Assembly (NCBI RefSeq): GCF_000003815.2
Contig: NC_049992.1
Coordinates: 5,512,570 to 5,576,569, forward strand
Direction: 5' to 3'
Source: Branchiostoma floridae
Lineage: Eukaryota > Chordata > Leptocardii > Amphioxiformes > Branchiostomatidae
Length of the DNA: 64,000 nt
Positions 46,023 through 58,729 of the stretch are shown here, piece after piece. Both the position numbers and the translations under genes were made by a program. Each line of letters starts with the position of its first letter. Within the stretch, counting starts at the first letter, position 1. The notes below the pieces were generated by a model. The model did no database searches, was not told the DNA's origin, and saw only the letters and a program-made list of their open reading frames with translations.

Positions 46023-46637
46023 GTGCCAGTCTACTGAGGCCATGTACAGATGATCCACTCGCAAAGCTCAGTCATACAGTAGACACATGTTGTGATTCCA
46101 ATGCAAAACATAGCTAATGTCCATGACATGATGACCAATTGCTTCACCCACAGAAACACAAGGACCCGCCAGCCTGCTGTCTGCTATGCTCTCTTAGGAG
46201 TGATAGGAGTCACTTATTGGCCTTTTTGATATGTATCCTCCAAAGTAATTATAAGTCTGACTAGGGAAAAAAGGGAAGATACACACATGAAATATCTCCC
46301 CTTCTGCTGGGTGTGTTTCTCCCGTGTTTCCCCTGAGTTTCCACTATTGAACTGAGTATGGGGTTTCACCCTTGGATCACAAGGAGCTGGAATATTCTGT
46401 TTTGTACATTCATTAGCTAAGGCAGAAAGAGGAAAACTATTTTAAGCTGTAAATTTTATGTAAAAAGTTGTCAATGAATCGTAACACGGTTGGATGTGTA
46501 AGAAGAGAAAAAAAGGTCTTTTGTCAGTGCAAATATTTGGCATTGTGTGTGTCCTAAGAGCTTTAATGTTTGTAAATTTTTTGTACTTTGAATACCTCTC
46601 CAATACTTAATATGGGATGATCTGCAATTTGTGTACA

Positions 46638-46803
46638 TGTACAGTCAAGTCTGCCCAAGATGACCTCACTGTTCACAGGATTCTTGAATCTGTGCCGAAA
46701 AGTATCTACATTTTTGTATATAAGAGGCCACCAAAATGTGGTCACATTGGCAATTTGGTCCTTGCATAGAGGTCACTTCTGGTTCTGTGCAGGTTTGACT
46801 GTA
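46638..46803. mobile_element. Tc1/mariner-type MITE 'TACAGTCAA'
   Basis: Inverted ends TACAGTCAAGTCTGCC and GGTTTGACTGTA with internal AGATGACCTC / GAGGTCACTT inversion, ending in TA. Confidence 0.6.
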
Positions 46804-47456
46804 CCTGAAAGAAATGGGAAATTGTGTATGCTGTTGTGCAGTATGTTCAAACATTTTAAATTCATCTAAATGCCTTTTAAGTAATTGAAAATTTGCATCT
46901 TTGGAAGTTTGACATTCTTGTGTTAGAAATTACTGTTAAAAGCTCTGAATAAATTCTATCAACAGATGAACTTTAAATCTTTCATGTTGATGTTGGTTCT
47001 TCTCTACTGTGGAAATTGGTGAACTAATTTGTTGAATTTGACTCTAAAGATGAACTATGTTCCTAAAAAAAAGCTTTATATTTTTATTCTCTCATCTCTA
47101 TCAATGTATATACACTGATAGTATGTACATACATGTAGATGTATTGATTAACAATACCACATGTAGTGTTTTTACTTAAGATAAAAAAGACTTACATGTA
47201 ACATTGGTAGTGTGTTTCTTAGCTTTAAGTCTCTGTGTGTGTCATAGATTCAAAAGAATATAAATCTTATTCTATGAGGTAATAATTTTATATGATGTGT
47301 ATGTAATTGATTGTCTCTTGTTATACATTATACAAATGTATGTGCAACTTGACAGCAGTGTTCTATGCCAGTGTAAATTCATATTTACTTGTGGCTTTGC
47401 TGTTTTATTTTACACAATTGTAGATGCTTGCTGGTCCTTATTCTTCTGTTACAGTA

Positions 47457-47664
47457 CTGTAAATGCATTTAAGTTCGCGGGGATGTAATTTCGCGGTAGC
47501 GGGAAAAATGACTTTTCGCAGTGGTTTTAATTTCGCGGTAACACCATAGACTGCAGTCTAATACTATAGTAGAAAAATGTACGCGGTGGTTTTAAATTCG
47601 CGGTGAAGTGGTCGCCGTGAAAACCGCGAACATTAATCCGCCGCGAACATTTCTGCATTTACAG
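47457..47664. mobile_element. 'GCGG' family MITE, intact copy
   Basis: CTGTAAATGCATTTAAGTTC and CATTTCTGCATTTACAG are inverted ends, flanked by TA on both sides. The interior has TTCGCGGTAGCGGGAAAAA. Copies or parts are at 6119-6585, 19900-20071 and 43090-43195. Confidence 0.85.
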
Positions 47665-47841
47665 TAATTTCATCCTTAGCTAGCCAGATGGTTTGTTTTT
47701 GTCTCTCATACACAATTTTGCGCATTTTCATACATCATATCACGCCCTGTTAAACCATTGGAGGCTATAATTACTTATGTGGTACAAAAAGCACACAGTA
47801 ACTTATTTGTTCGTTAGTCCTGAAATGCCTGCAGTCCCTGC

Positions 47842-48210
47842 CAGGGTTGTAGCCAGCCTGAAATCATTTTCAGTCCCCTTGATTTTGAATGGGAATCCTA
47901 TGGAGTACCGAAGGCATGGCATGACGTTGCGCGTCATTTCTAGGGGGTCTGGGTCCCAGAAAATCTTTAAATCAAGACCCTCTGAAACAGTATTTCCTGC
48001 ATTTTGAGGTGGAAATTGTGCTTGTAGACTAAGCTGTTCAATGTCATCTGTTTTGGTGAAGAAGAACACATGGGTTTCAGTTTTTTTTATATATCTTTAC
48101 ATATCAATTTTGGTCTGCCACAGGGGACGGAATGGGGAAAACTTTTTTCAGTCCCCAGCTGCAAAATTCCTTCAAAGGAATGAAGGACAGGTGCTGGCTA
48201 CATAACCCTG
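47842..48210 (+). mobile_element. hAT-type MITE 'CAGGGTTGTAGCCAGC'
   Basis: Ends CAGGGTTGTAGCCAGC and GCTGGCTACATAACCCTG, flanked by GTCCCTGC / GTCCCTAC (7 of 8 identical). Terminally related to 24705-25040. Confidence 0.85.
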
Positions 48211-49680
48211 GTCCCTACCCTTTGGTCTTCGTACATGTACTGTGCTGTATGTTCAGCAACAAAACCAATAGACTGATTCTATGCAAATGCCACACAGTGA
48301 ATTCCAGTGATACACCTTGTCAAGATAGTGCTTTGTGTAAATAATACCAACCAGGTTTTGTACCTATTGTAATGTTTGCATGGGGCAGCTCTTAAGTACT
48401 AAATTTGTCTAACCAATAAGATTTACTCGCAAACTTACTTAGACTCGCAAAGGAACACGGAAAATTTAGATTTTTTTCATATAAGTATTTTCATTGGAAA
48501 AAAAAAACTATCAATGGTACAATGGTACCATAAGGTACAATGTATATGCACAATTTTTTTACCACTGTAAGAAGTTAAGCATTTTTCACCATAGATTTTG
48601 TTAGAAATGTGACAAGGATGGGTAAAATATGGAGGCAATGGTCTTACTATGAAGGTTAGCCTATAATGTTAAACAGAGTTTGTAAGTGTATATGATTTTC
48701 TACTTGTGTGTAAAGAATTCCCAGCTGTCTGTACAGTGCAATCTTCGATCTAAATGATAAGACTGTGTTTTGATACCACCTTTGGAAGGAAAATATATTT
48801 TCAAGCATAAAAGGACAATGTGTGGAGTCTGTATTTTGGGTGAATGGGTTGATGCATGAATGATTGGATGTTTTAACACGTATCTATTAAGTACAAACAC
48901 TACATTCACAGTTGATAATGGCAAGGACATTATATATTGCCCTTGATAATGAGTGAAGGCCAGAAACGAATCTTTAGAGAGCAGTACAAAGATGCCCCTT
49001 CCCAAAGGCGGTCTAACAGCGCCCTCTGGTGGAGGCAGTCAGCAGCACACTGTTTTCAGCCTGTAGTATTGTTATCACCCACTAGTCGGCGCTTCAATAC
49101 CGTACAATGTGAGTGCGTGTGCTGTATTCTTGTACATATGTTTGGGAGACTTACATGTATACAGACTCTGTAAAACAAAGGAATGTAAAGGATTTGGACA
49201 GACTTTGCGTGTACACAGGTAGTTAGAGAAGTGAAGCCGACGAATAGACAGTTCATTTTGATTTCCCCTTGTGGCCAAACTGTCCCAGGAAATTTAAAAG
49301 GGCTTAGAGACACGCTATAATCTTTGACGTTTAATCTTTGCGCTATTCCTCACATGATTAGACTACTGAACGCTTAATTTCCCTTACTTGATATATATTC
49401 TTCGTGTTTTGAACTATTAGCCTGAAAAGTTTATACATGAATAAGATATCCTGTGATATAGTATATGAACAGTTTTATTCAAATGTTGCGAACTTGCATA
49501 ACCTGTAACGGTCGTGCTTCATGAAAATGTCATTGATCGATGTTTTTAACATGCGTATTTAGTGCTATTGATCGACATTTTTTAACTAGTGTAACGCTAT
49601 ATGCATTTTATCCATCATGATCGTCAGCAAAATGTTACTTAACTAATGATGATTTCAATGACTCTGTAAAGTTTCCAACG
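48211..49680. other. Intergenic region with CTCF-like motif
   Basis: No gene was seen. AGCGCCCTCTGGTGG at 49018-49032 is one base from the vertebrate CTCF core in this orientation. Confidence 0.4.
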
Positions 49681-49745
49681 CAATTCAGCCCTTGGCTGCA
49701 GTGTGGCAAAACTGCAGCATCTGAATAAACAATTATTATCGTTAT
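49681..49745 (+). mobile_element. LINE 3' tail remnant
   Basis: CAATTCAGCCCTTGGCTGCA followed by CTGAATAAAC and an AT tail, similar to the 3' end at 54130-54230. Confidence 0.4.
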
Positions 49746-50484
49746 CATATAACCCCCATAGAAATATTCGTTCAGCGAAGCCAAGCCAAGACAAGGCGTG
49801 CAAGGTAACTATGGTAAGAGGCACTAGTAGTCTATGGATTAGTATTGAGTAGGATGTTAACGTTATATATAAGATCATTTAACGTCCTTGGTATTGGCAA
49901 TAATAGATGGGCTTGCAGTTCGTACAAAAGTCTTCATATCAGACAAATTGTACGCCAAAAACTGGAATATGTAATTCTGTATCTTTGCAAGCCTTGTGCT
50001 ATGTGCTTTATTTTCCCGTTTTAACCACGACACCGAATTCGTTCAATCTGATCATGATTTGGCGGTCGTTTTGGAGCATCTTCTCGTTGCGGTCGGGAGT
50101 GGTACTGCAGATTAGACGCTTACACTGAATTATAGGTACATTGTTCCAACTTTGAAAGTATCTAAGGTTTGAAAGCAAGGAAGCTTTAACGTTCATTTTG
50201 TATATACAATACGTGACTGTTTTGGTAGCTTACGATGTATTGTTTAAATCTCATGGGAAATATACAGCTATGGTTAGCACTGACTTCTCTTTCAATTGAC
50301 AAGGCAGAAATGTTACTTTCATGCGCCAGTGATTCAGTAGATAGCATATGACTACATCCATCACGATTCTTTCTGCCCGCAATACATCCTGACAGAAACC
50401 AGAATAACTCCAAACAGAAACTGTCAGTAGTCAAAAAATCACGTTCTAGCAACGGCATGTACATATTAATTGAGTAAAGGTTCG

Positions 50485-50925
50485 GAGTCTATTTGCCTCA
50501 TTGCGCCCTTCAGCTAATTATAGAGAGTTTATTATACATTTTATTTCTAACTGCCTCTCCAATGACCAGAAAAGAAAGGAGTTATTTGAAGAGGTTTGCA
50601 AAACACACAAAAATTTCCAAACGCTTACCGACGAAAACAAAACTATAAAGCTGTTGACGTCACATAACCCACTCATCATAGAAAAAGTGGGGTACTTCGT
50701 CTTCCACTGCTTCCAGAAAAGAAGTCAAACCCCAAATGCGTAGATTGTAGTTCTCAGCAGTCAATATCATTGATAGAATAGTCACTTGTTTACACTTGTC
50801 ACCATTGTTATCTACACCAAATTACTTTATTTTATGTATGTTTACTATATCTTCTGTATGCTTCATGTTGCATTTAGCCCTCGGGCAAGAACTTGCAAAT
50901 AAACGTCATTATAAACGCTAGAATT
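50485..50925 (+). mobile_element. LINE 3' fragment with RT C-terminus
   Basis: The frame to 50743 reads NYREFIIHFISNCLS, LFEEVCKTHKNF and VGYFVFHCFQKR. This fits the C-terminal CxxYxxxR...F/YxxxxF region of LINE polyproteins. A 3' UTR follows, ending GCAAATAAACGTCATTATAA. Confidence 0.6.
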
Positions 50926-50929
50926 GGTG

Positions 50930-52810
50930 TAGAGATAAGGAGGATGTAGATTTCTTTCTCAAAAACATGAATAACGGTATATATCTGTAACTAGCCATCA
51001 TATTAAAACGCCCAAATGCAATCACTTGACTACAGACAAGAAAGCATAAGAAAGAAATAATTTCAAAATCAAAAGTAGCCGCCATATCAAAGGTGTGATG
51101 TGCCCATGGCATTTTGAGTACAGACAAGTCAGAAACAAAATTCAGCTTCAAAACGATATCTAATCTCAGTACGTTTTGTTGTAGAGTTGGAAAAATAGGA
51201 GTTTATATAAAAAAATAACCGCCAAATCCGAATGGTGTAATGTACCCACTGATATTTGACTACAGAGAGGCCAGAAACAAACTTGCAGCTTCAATGCGAT
51301 ACATACTAAGTATTTTGGGCCGAACGGTGTAATGTGTCCATGGCATTTTGTACAGACAAGCCAGAAACAAAATTCAGCTTCAATACGATATATAAGCTCA
51401 GTACGTTTGGTTTTGAAAAAAGATAGTTAATGTAGAAATTAATCGCCAAATCCGAATGGTGTAATATGCCTAAAGACATTTACAAGCCAGAGACAAAATT
51501 CAGCTTCATAATGATACATGTATATTGTCTCATTATGGTTGGTTGTAAAATTGAAAAAAAAAAGATAATTTATATCAAACCTAACTGCCAAATCCGACTC
51601 ATGATGGTGTAACTAGCCATCATATTAAGACGCCCAAATGCAATCACTTGACTACAGACAAGAAAGCTTAAGAAAGAAATAATTTCAAAATCAAAAGTAG
51701 CCGCCATATCAAAGGTAATGTGCCCATGGCATTTTGACTACAGACAAGTCAGAAACAAAATTCAGCTTCAAAACGATATCTAATCTCAGTATGTTTGGTT
51801 GTAGAGTTGGAAAAAAAGGAGTTTATATCAAAGATTACCGCCAAATCCGAATGGTGTAATGTACCATAGATATTTGACCACAGAGAGGCCAGATACAAAA
51901 TTGCAGCTTCAATGCGATATATAATCTCAATACGTTAAACTTTGGTCTTGAAAAAAAGATATTTAGTTTATATAAAAACTAATAGCCAAATCCGAATGGT
52001 GAAATATGCCCATAGACATTTACAAGACAGAGACAAATTTCAGCTTCATAATTATACATGTATATGGTCTCAGTATGTTTGGTTGTAAAATTGGAAAAAA
52101 AAGATAATTTATATCAAACCTAGCTAACTGCCAAATCCGACTCATGATGGTGTAATGTGCCCATGGCATTTTGACTACAGACAATCCACATACAAAATTC
52201 AGCTTCATAACGATATCAATTTATAATCTCAGTACGTTTGGTAATGAATTGAAAAGAAAGAGAGCTTATATCAAAACTAACCGCCAAAACCGGGTGTAAT
52301 TTGCCCATGGCATTTTGACTGCAGACAAGCCAAAAAAAAAATTAAGCTTCATTACGATATACAATCTTAGTATGTTTTGTTGTAAAATTGAAAAAAAAAG
52401 AGAGTCTATATCAAAATTTAGAACGAACGAATATTTACGAACGAACGAATATCAAAATTTACTGCCAAATCCGATTAATGTAATCATGTTCATGGACATT
52501 TAACTACAGACAAGCCAGAGTCAAAATTTCGCTTCTTTGCAATATGTAATCTCAGTCTGTTGGTTGTAGAATTGAAAAAAAGAGAGTCTACATCAAAAGT
52601 AATCACCAAATCCGAATGGTGTAATTTGACTACTGACAAACCAGAAACAAAATTCAGCTTTAATAAGATACATGTAACGTTATACTGTCTCAGTATGCTT
52701 GGCTGTAAAATTGATACCGTTTGCATCAAAAGTAAGTTCAAAATCAAAAGGTCTAACAGATCCACTTGAAAGACAAGCTCTATACAAAATTCAGCTTCCT
52801 TGCGACAGTA
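50930..52810. repeat. About 140-bp satellite array with about 620-bp higher-order repeat
   Basis: Degenerate monomers share CAAAATTCAGCTTC, AATCTCAGTACGTTTGGTTG, CGCCAAATCCGAATGGTGTA and GCCCATGGCATTTTGACTAC, with a period near 140 bp. Blocks starting at about 50989 and 51611 (AACTAGCCATCATATTAA) repeat a multi-monomer order, indicating a higher-order duplication. About 13 monomers. Confidence 0.85.
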
Positions 52811-54129
52811 TCAGCTTTCATTACATAAAACCGACCAGAGGCGTTTAATTTCGCAGACGTCTTTTTTTCCACAACGTACACTAAGTGTTTTGCACTTTTG
52901 AAATCAAGGTAACATTTCCGGCTTGGAAAATGTCACTAATCTGTTTTGCGTGGATAACTTAGCAACGAATCGTAAAGTTAACCAACTCAATGTGTACACG
53001 TGGCATGCAAATGCCAAGGACTTTATTTAAAAGCCTATCCAGACCGGGTGGAGTGGTTGTTTGTGTGTGTCGGGGGGGGGGGGGGGGGACTTTCATTTCG
53101 CATAACGCTCGAAAGGCTTACGATAGCGCCACCAAATTTAGTGAATTTTCTTAGAAATTTGTTGGCGACAATTTTTTAACAAAGTTTAGTGAGTTTTCCA
53201 TCTTTTAGTGTTGCCCTGACAACCTGTTGTTGACAGGCATTTTAACGAAAATTGTTAATTTCGGTTCCAACAATGTATTTTCAGGTTTTCTCGCTTATAA
53301 TACGCAACTGCACTTTCATTTCATGAATAAGATCTTATCTAATTGTACAAAGTAAACATGTCATTCCGGACATGATAACTTTTGTAAAAGCATTAATAAA
53401 GTACCCTGGACCATAAGATTTCACAAATACAATATCATAGTTAGTTTGCGGAACTCTGTCGAAACGCAATATTGGATTACACTGAAATTTTCCGTTGTTT
53501 AAACTGCATTTCATCTTGTATATATCTGTCACGTTTCAACAACAAATATGTATAAATATTCGTACTCTATTACACACATAGGCTTAATGCAATAGTTAAA
53601 CTATTACATAGAATATGTAAGGTAAGATATCATTACATCATTACTTGTAGTTTTGCTAGTGAACAATAAGAAAGAAACAGCTAAATTCATGTTACCACTA
53701 AATCTATGTCTTCTTTCAAAACAAGTGGATACAAATTAGTTTTTTTTTGCCTGAAATGTTGCCCAAGTATGTCACGACATATGCAGTTTCCTTGGCTTCT
53801 ACTAAATCATACCAAAAGCATTCACCTTTTTCTTCATTGATATGATCGTCCTTGCCCTACTACTCACATTCCAGAAGGACCGGATAGGTATCATGGCAAC
53901 CTGGCGCCGTATCTACAAAACTTACCAAACTGATGAAGAGAAATTGAGATCAAATGAAGATTAAGTGAATGAAAAACCGGTGAGATCGAATTAAGGTAAT
54001 CATGTTACGGAACGTGTAGATTCCCTCCAGGCCTAACGCACCAGCATGTACTATTAGCACATCATAAAAGATGTTGAAAAACGACTTTATAAGTCTTTTT
54101 CAGTCGTATTCAATTTAATTACAGCAAAT
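52811..54129. other. Intergenic region, unassigned
   Basis: AT-rich; a G-run of about 18 at 53073-53090. No gene was recognised. Confidence 0.4.
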
Positions 54130-54235
54130 TAAGGCCAGCCCTTTGAAATTGCCTTGGCTAGTTGGGCGACCTTGGCTGCCTGTAATGTCAGCCGAATGAA
54201 TAAATAAACAAATTTGAAATAAAATTGATATCGAT
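54130..54235 (+). mobile_element. LINE 3' tail remnant
   Basis: GCCTTGGCTAGTTGGGCGAC then CTGTAATGTCAGCC and AATGAATAAATAAACAAATT, a typical LINE tail. Confidence 0.45.
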
Positions 54236-54416
54236 ATATATCTTTGAATAGCTCGGTGGCGAGCTTGAAATTTTAACCGGATACATAGATTGCCAATAAT
54301 TAAGCAAAAAATATCTAAGATAGATTCTACAATTAGTGTAAATGTATGGAAATGATATCAATAGTGTAGTATTTGATTGGGGGATTGTGTAGACTTGATC
54401 CAACCGCACTGGCTTA

Positions 54417-54890
54417 TGGTGCTACTCACTGGTGCGGCACTGCGGGGTTCGAAATGTTATAAATAATGATAATAATAATAGCCTTTATTGCACATTCATG
54501 GCTTATCGGGCTAAGTACAGCATATAGATACAAAAGGTAGTAATGCAGTACACATGGTTTCTAAAACATGGATTCTAAAACTAGTCTAATACATTTGTTC
54601 GGCTTCTTCTCGTTTCTTGGTAATGTTGAATATGTAGCTTGAGATGTGTTTGTATAATGTCGTTCGATCAAACCTCATAAGAAAAATGAATTTTTCAACA
54701 TCAGACAAAGAACAAATTTCCTTAGTGTTTTGTGTATTTTGTTCTCTTCTAAGGCATACATTTGTGTATTACGCACTGAGTATCTAAATTACAGAAAAAA
54801 TTGCGAACATATCGCTGACAACAGTGCCGCAGTGAACGAACCCCTCATTGCCGCGCCGGGGCTCCAAGTGCAGTGAGATAACACCTTTAA
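54417..54890. mobile_element. Harbinger-like MITE (related to 26883) split by a LINE 3' remnant
   Basis: The left end GGTGCTACTCACTGGTGCGG and right end AAGTGCAGTGAGATAACACC are inverted. The middle (about 54460-54800) contains ATAATAATAGCCTTTATTGC, the inverse of a LINE tail. Confidence 0.6.
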
Positions 54891-54970
54891 TCATGTCAAT
54901 AAATGTGGTGGTTGTACGACATACTAAAGACAGAGGCTTTATACATTAGGCCTCACACAAACAAAATCTA

Positions 54971-55019
54971 TGTACCTTCACCCACGCATGTCCACGCACA
55001 GTGCGTGGGTGAAGGTACA
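54971..55019. repeat. Perfect 18-bp hairpin
   Basis: TGTACCTTCACCCACGCA and its exact reverse complement are separated by 13 bases (TGTCCACGCACAG). Confidence 0.9.
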
Positions 55020-55219
55020 GCCACACATAAAAACAGGGCATCTTCCTTGTCTGCTCCAAATTGCTTTAGGAAACTGCGTCTTCCGTATAAATTTGTACCA
55101 ATTTGTCCTTGTGGTCACGCTGACGTGCAACGCATTAGACCCTGGTAAACCAAACAAACTGGCCGCGCCCAGAATGTCACTTTTACATATTCTAACCTCT
55201 ACTTAATTACCTCCATGAC

Positions 55220-56090
55220 AATTGGAGTTTTTTTTGGCTTGTGTGTTTGTACATGTATGTCTGTGTTTCCGGATATTCATCACCATAACTTGAGAACCTC
55301 ATGATGGACTACAATAATATTTAGTATATAGTTAGGGGTTGGAAAGCGAAGGTCAAGGTCTATTTGGGGCCCCCTGGTGTGTGACCTTGGTACTGCAACA
55401 GAACTCCAATTTTTTGCATCTTTTGACCTGGACATGCTATGGTCTTGATTTCTTGGTGGCAGATAGCTTATGATCTAAGGAAGAAGTGATGTATGTTTTG
55501 GGCCCCCTAGCAGCTTGCTCTGGAAATGCAAGGGCGTTATTTCAAGTAACAGTGTTGACACTGAATTAATAGCCAATTCACAAAGATTGACAATTTACCA
55601 AAAAGAAATTTGTGGTGGTTAAAATACATATTCGCGTCTTTTTGGGGGGTGGGGGGTGGCGGTGGCATGGTAGGATTTTCACCAATGGATTTTTGTCAAT
55701 TTGAAATGTTTGTTGCAAATGCCTAGCGCACTTTGGAGCAGTATACTATTGCGTTACCAGCTATACATACGCACAATCACAGTGCCCCACCGGTGCCCCA
55801 GGTGCAGTGAGATACCACCTTTACCTGCTGTACATACGCACATACAAATTCATTGAGCCACGGGATCATTTTGGAGTACATTTATGTTTAACTTCAAACG
55901 TCCGATTTCAGACATTTTGTTTGATTTTCTGTTTGAAATCTCTGACATCTAATGTACATCAAACAGAGATATAACCTTCAACCTCGCTCACGAGGCAAAT
56001 ATATACAATGTATCAAAAGAAAATGAAACATGACGTGTACCGCCCGCGGCCACATCTATTTACGCAACACCGCCGGATTCGAAGAAGCTT
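55220..56090. other. Repeat-rich intergenic region
   Basis: Repeat-like sequence with GGCCCCCTGGTG / GGCCCCCTAGCAG units (55367-55510). A MITE-end-like CAGGTGCAGTGAGATACCAC lies at 55799. No gene. Confidence 0.4.
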
Positions 56091-56099
56091 TTATACTTA

Positions 56100-56352
56100 A
56101 ACACCGCCCTCTGATGCGGATACTAACATAATGGTCCGTGCGGTGCGGTTGTGAGCACAGTCCTCCGGTCTTTATTTGGTCTCAAAAACCCATCATTTGA
56201 GGAGGCTGCATGACAACCGGCTGGAACTAGTATTTATCTCCAGGCGGAGGGAATTGTTTTTCTCTTTTTCTTGCATCGATTCTGTTGCCTCAGTCTTTGC
56301 GCTGAAAGCCTTGCGAGACGGACGCAGGGTGCTATTTACATCTGGATAGAAG
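56100..56352 (+). promoter_or_regulatory. Candidate non-coding first exon/promoter of the downstream GPCR
   Basis: A GC-richer island ends GGATAGAAG then GTACGT, a good splice donor at 56353. The GPCR coding exon begins only 5 bases after a good acceptor (pyrimidine tract then CTGTACAG at 62410), so an upstream 5' UTR exon is required if that site is used. The link is inference. Confidence 0.3.
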
Positions 56353-56499
56353 GTACGTACTCCGACATTTCTACGATTCTTCTGGAGAAAAAAACCCGGT
56401 ACATTTCATCTTCCGAAGCTTGATGATGGCATATGGATTCATTTTCATTTGGGTTTATGCTTCAAATTTTCGATGAATTTACAAGAATTACAATGTTTT

Positions 56500-57080
56500 T
56501 TGTACATCACTGAGTTGGCTACGGTCACAATTGTACCGGTGCCCGTCAGGGATCTAGCCCCGGCCGGGCACCGAAGCCACACATTTGCCCCACGGTCCGG
56601 CAAACTACTGAACACCGGCGTACCCCTCGGTGTACCCCACGGATAGTTACCGGCGTCTTTTTGTTACCGGGTCCCGGAGTGATTTTAAGGCACGATCTAC
56701 ACCGGTTTTTCCCGATATCGGAGAACCTATAACCTCTCGCCGACAGCTTTTTTTCATCGTCTAGATGGAACTACTATGTCGCCATTACGATATCGGGAAA
56801 ATTTCTCCCGAAAGGTCCGGACCATTCGTACGATACCTTACCGATAGCTTAGCAGGGGTCCCCGACAGCTTCGCGCTTGTAGATGCCTCCCGACTTCGGG
56901 AAGGCTCATTAGCATATAACGGGTGTCCGGCCCCCTACGTTCTAGATCCCTCCCGACATCTCCACAGATATCGGTAAAAACTGTGTGTAGATTGGGCCTA
57001 AGTCCGAATTGAAATAAACCCGGGGCCCGGTTGTCCCAAGGGGCCGCGTAGGAGTGACGGCCGAAAGTAAAATAAAAACG
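56500..57080. other. GC-rich block with CCGATATCGG-type palindromes
   Basis: Contains repeated CCCGATATCGG, CGATATCGGG, ACCGATAG and ATATCGGTA and several TCCCGAC. The short open frame at 56765-56977 has no recognisable protein features. Confidence 0.5.
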
Positions 57081-57099
57081 GCCGTCAGTCCTCCCTTTT

Positions 57100-58729
57100 T
57101 TTAGATTTAGACCGAAACTGTAGTAAGGGGTTGTGTTCACATTTATGCATAGTTCTTTACCCGTAGTCGAGGATGTGAAGGAAGTACATATAAGTATTTT
57201 TAGTACAAAGAACCTCGATATGTGGTTTCAAGTGTTTTTTTCCGATGCAAACGCACCGTTATATGCGTTGTGATACACCGTATGACTCTACTCAGTTCTA
57301 CTAAGGTGTGGTTGAGCGATAAATTCTAGCATGTATACCTCTTTGCGGGCTTTCGCAGTGGACAAATGCGTTCTTTATTTCACTCCTTTATATCCCCCAT
57401 AGGGAACATGTACATATATCGTGGGTCTTACTTACACCTTCGAAGGCTATCATGACCATGTGAACGGCTTATGCGGGGCACTGGCGACGTTGCTAGCAAT
57501 GGCCCCTCTTCTCTAGGACGGCGCTCTCGCCGCGCTCTCTCTGCGACCTCAAATTTGACAGATCCCTCAGCGAATTGCGTAGAAAAGAAACGAATCTTTT
57601 TACACTTTGAGCGTTCTGTTGTCTTTTGATTCACACTTTTACGTTTTGTATGATATACCCAGTGTGAAAGCGAAGGTTACACATATCCTATTTAGGTCGC
57701 TGTGAGAGCGAAGCACGATCGCCGTCTAGTGGAAAGGGTGCCTTACCTGCACATGTAACACCGGATCTTTTGGTCATTTATCGAAGTTTTTGCCCTCTTT
57801 TTGCTTAACTATCTTTTGATTATTGAAAGCAACTGGCAGATCATCGAATGTTGCATGGAAATAGTACCTGTATGAATGAAAAATGCGTTTGGTGTGATGT
57901 GATATGCTATGACATGTGGTTATCGTTACAAAATGGAAAATAGGTATCTTTTAATTGAGAAATATCGCATTCATACCGCCCCCGCTGCAACGTGATTTAT
58001 TCTTATTTATAGTTCCATCGTATATCATGTTGAAAGGCATTCAATGCTGCTACTAAAAATGCTGGTTGATTCTGTCAGACCGATGTCGGCAGCCCAGAGC
58101 CTTGACGTTAGCTTAAATGGCAGTTATCAAAAATGTGTGCATTGTTATGTCGCTCAGTTCTTCGTCGGCCGTACTCTCTTTATTAATCTGACAACTAAAG
58201 ACGTAACTTATGGAAAATGGAAAATTGCAGTTTCTTTCTGGAATTGCATTATAAGTTTTGTACGGCGTGGCATGCAGTATTCATGAGTATGCCATTAATT
58301 AAATAATAACGACGCCAAACTCTTGTTCATAGTTTATCTTTGTTGCATGACAATTGAGGTTTTGGACTTATCCACCACTTAAGTAAAACGGTGACTTTGA
58401 AAAAAGCAACAGTGGTCGTTGGAAACTTAATCCGTGCATACCTTTGTGTTGGAAAAAAGTTTAGCATTGTACTATGTTTACTACCAACACAGATAAGCTT
58501 CCATGATAATGGTGACTCAGTTAATATCTACTAGGTTATCGGTATATGATATTACACTGCCAACACCCCCCACCCCCACCCCCCCCTCCACACACACACA
58601 CAAGAAAAGTCTATTCTTTTCCATACCATGGCCGGATTGCATGGTGTACTGCAGCTTATGTTCCAAGACACTAAGATTTGACACCTTTAGTTGAACCCCA
58701 CATCCCACACCAAGGAAGGACATCCTATG
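57100..58729. other. Intergenic region, unassigned
   Basis: No gene seen. A C/A-rich simple repeat is at 58560-58600. Confidence 0.4.

Noticed and set aside
56765-56977. Small GC-rich open frame as a gene
   Set aside because: The frame is a by-product of GC-rich repeats; no domain and no splice support.
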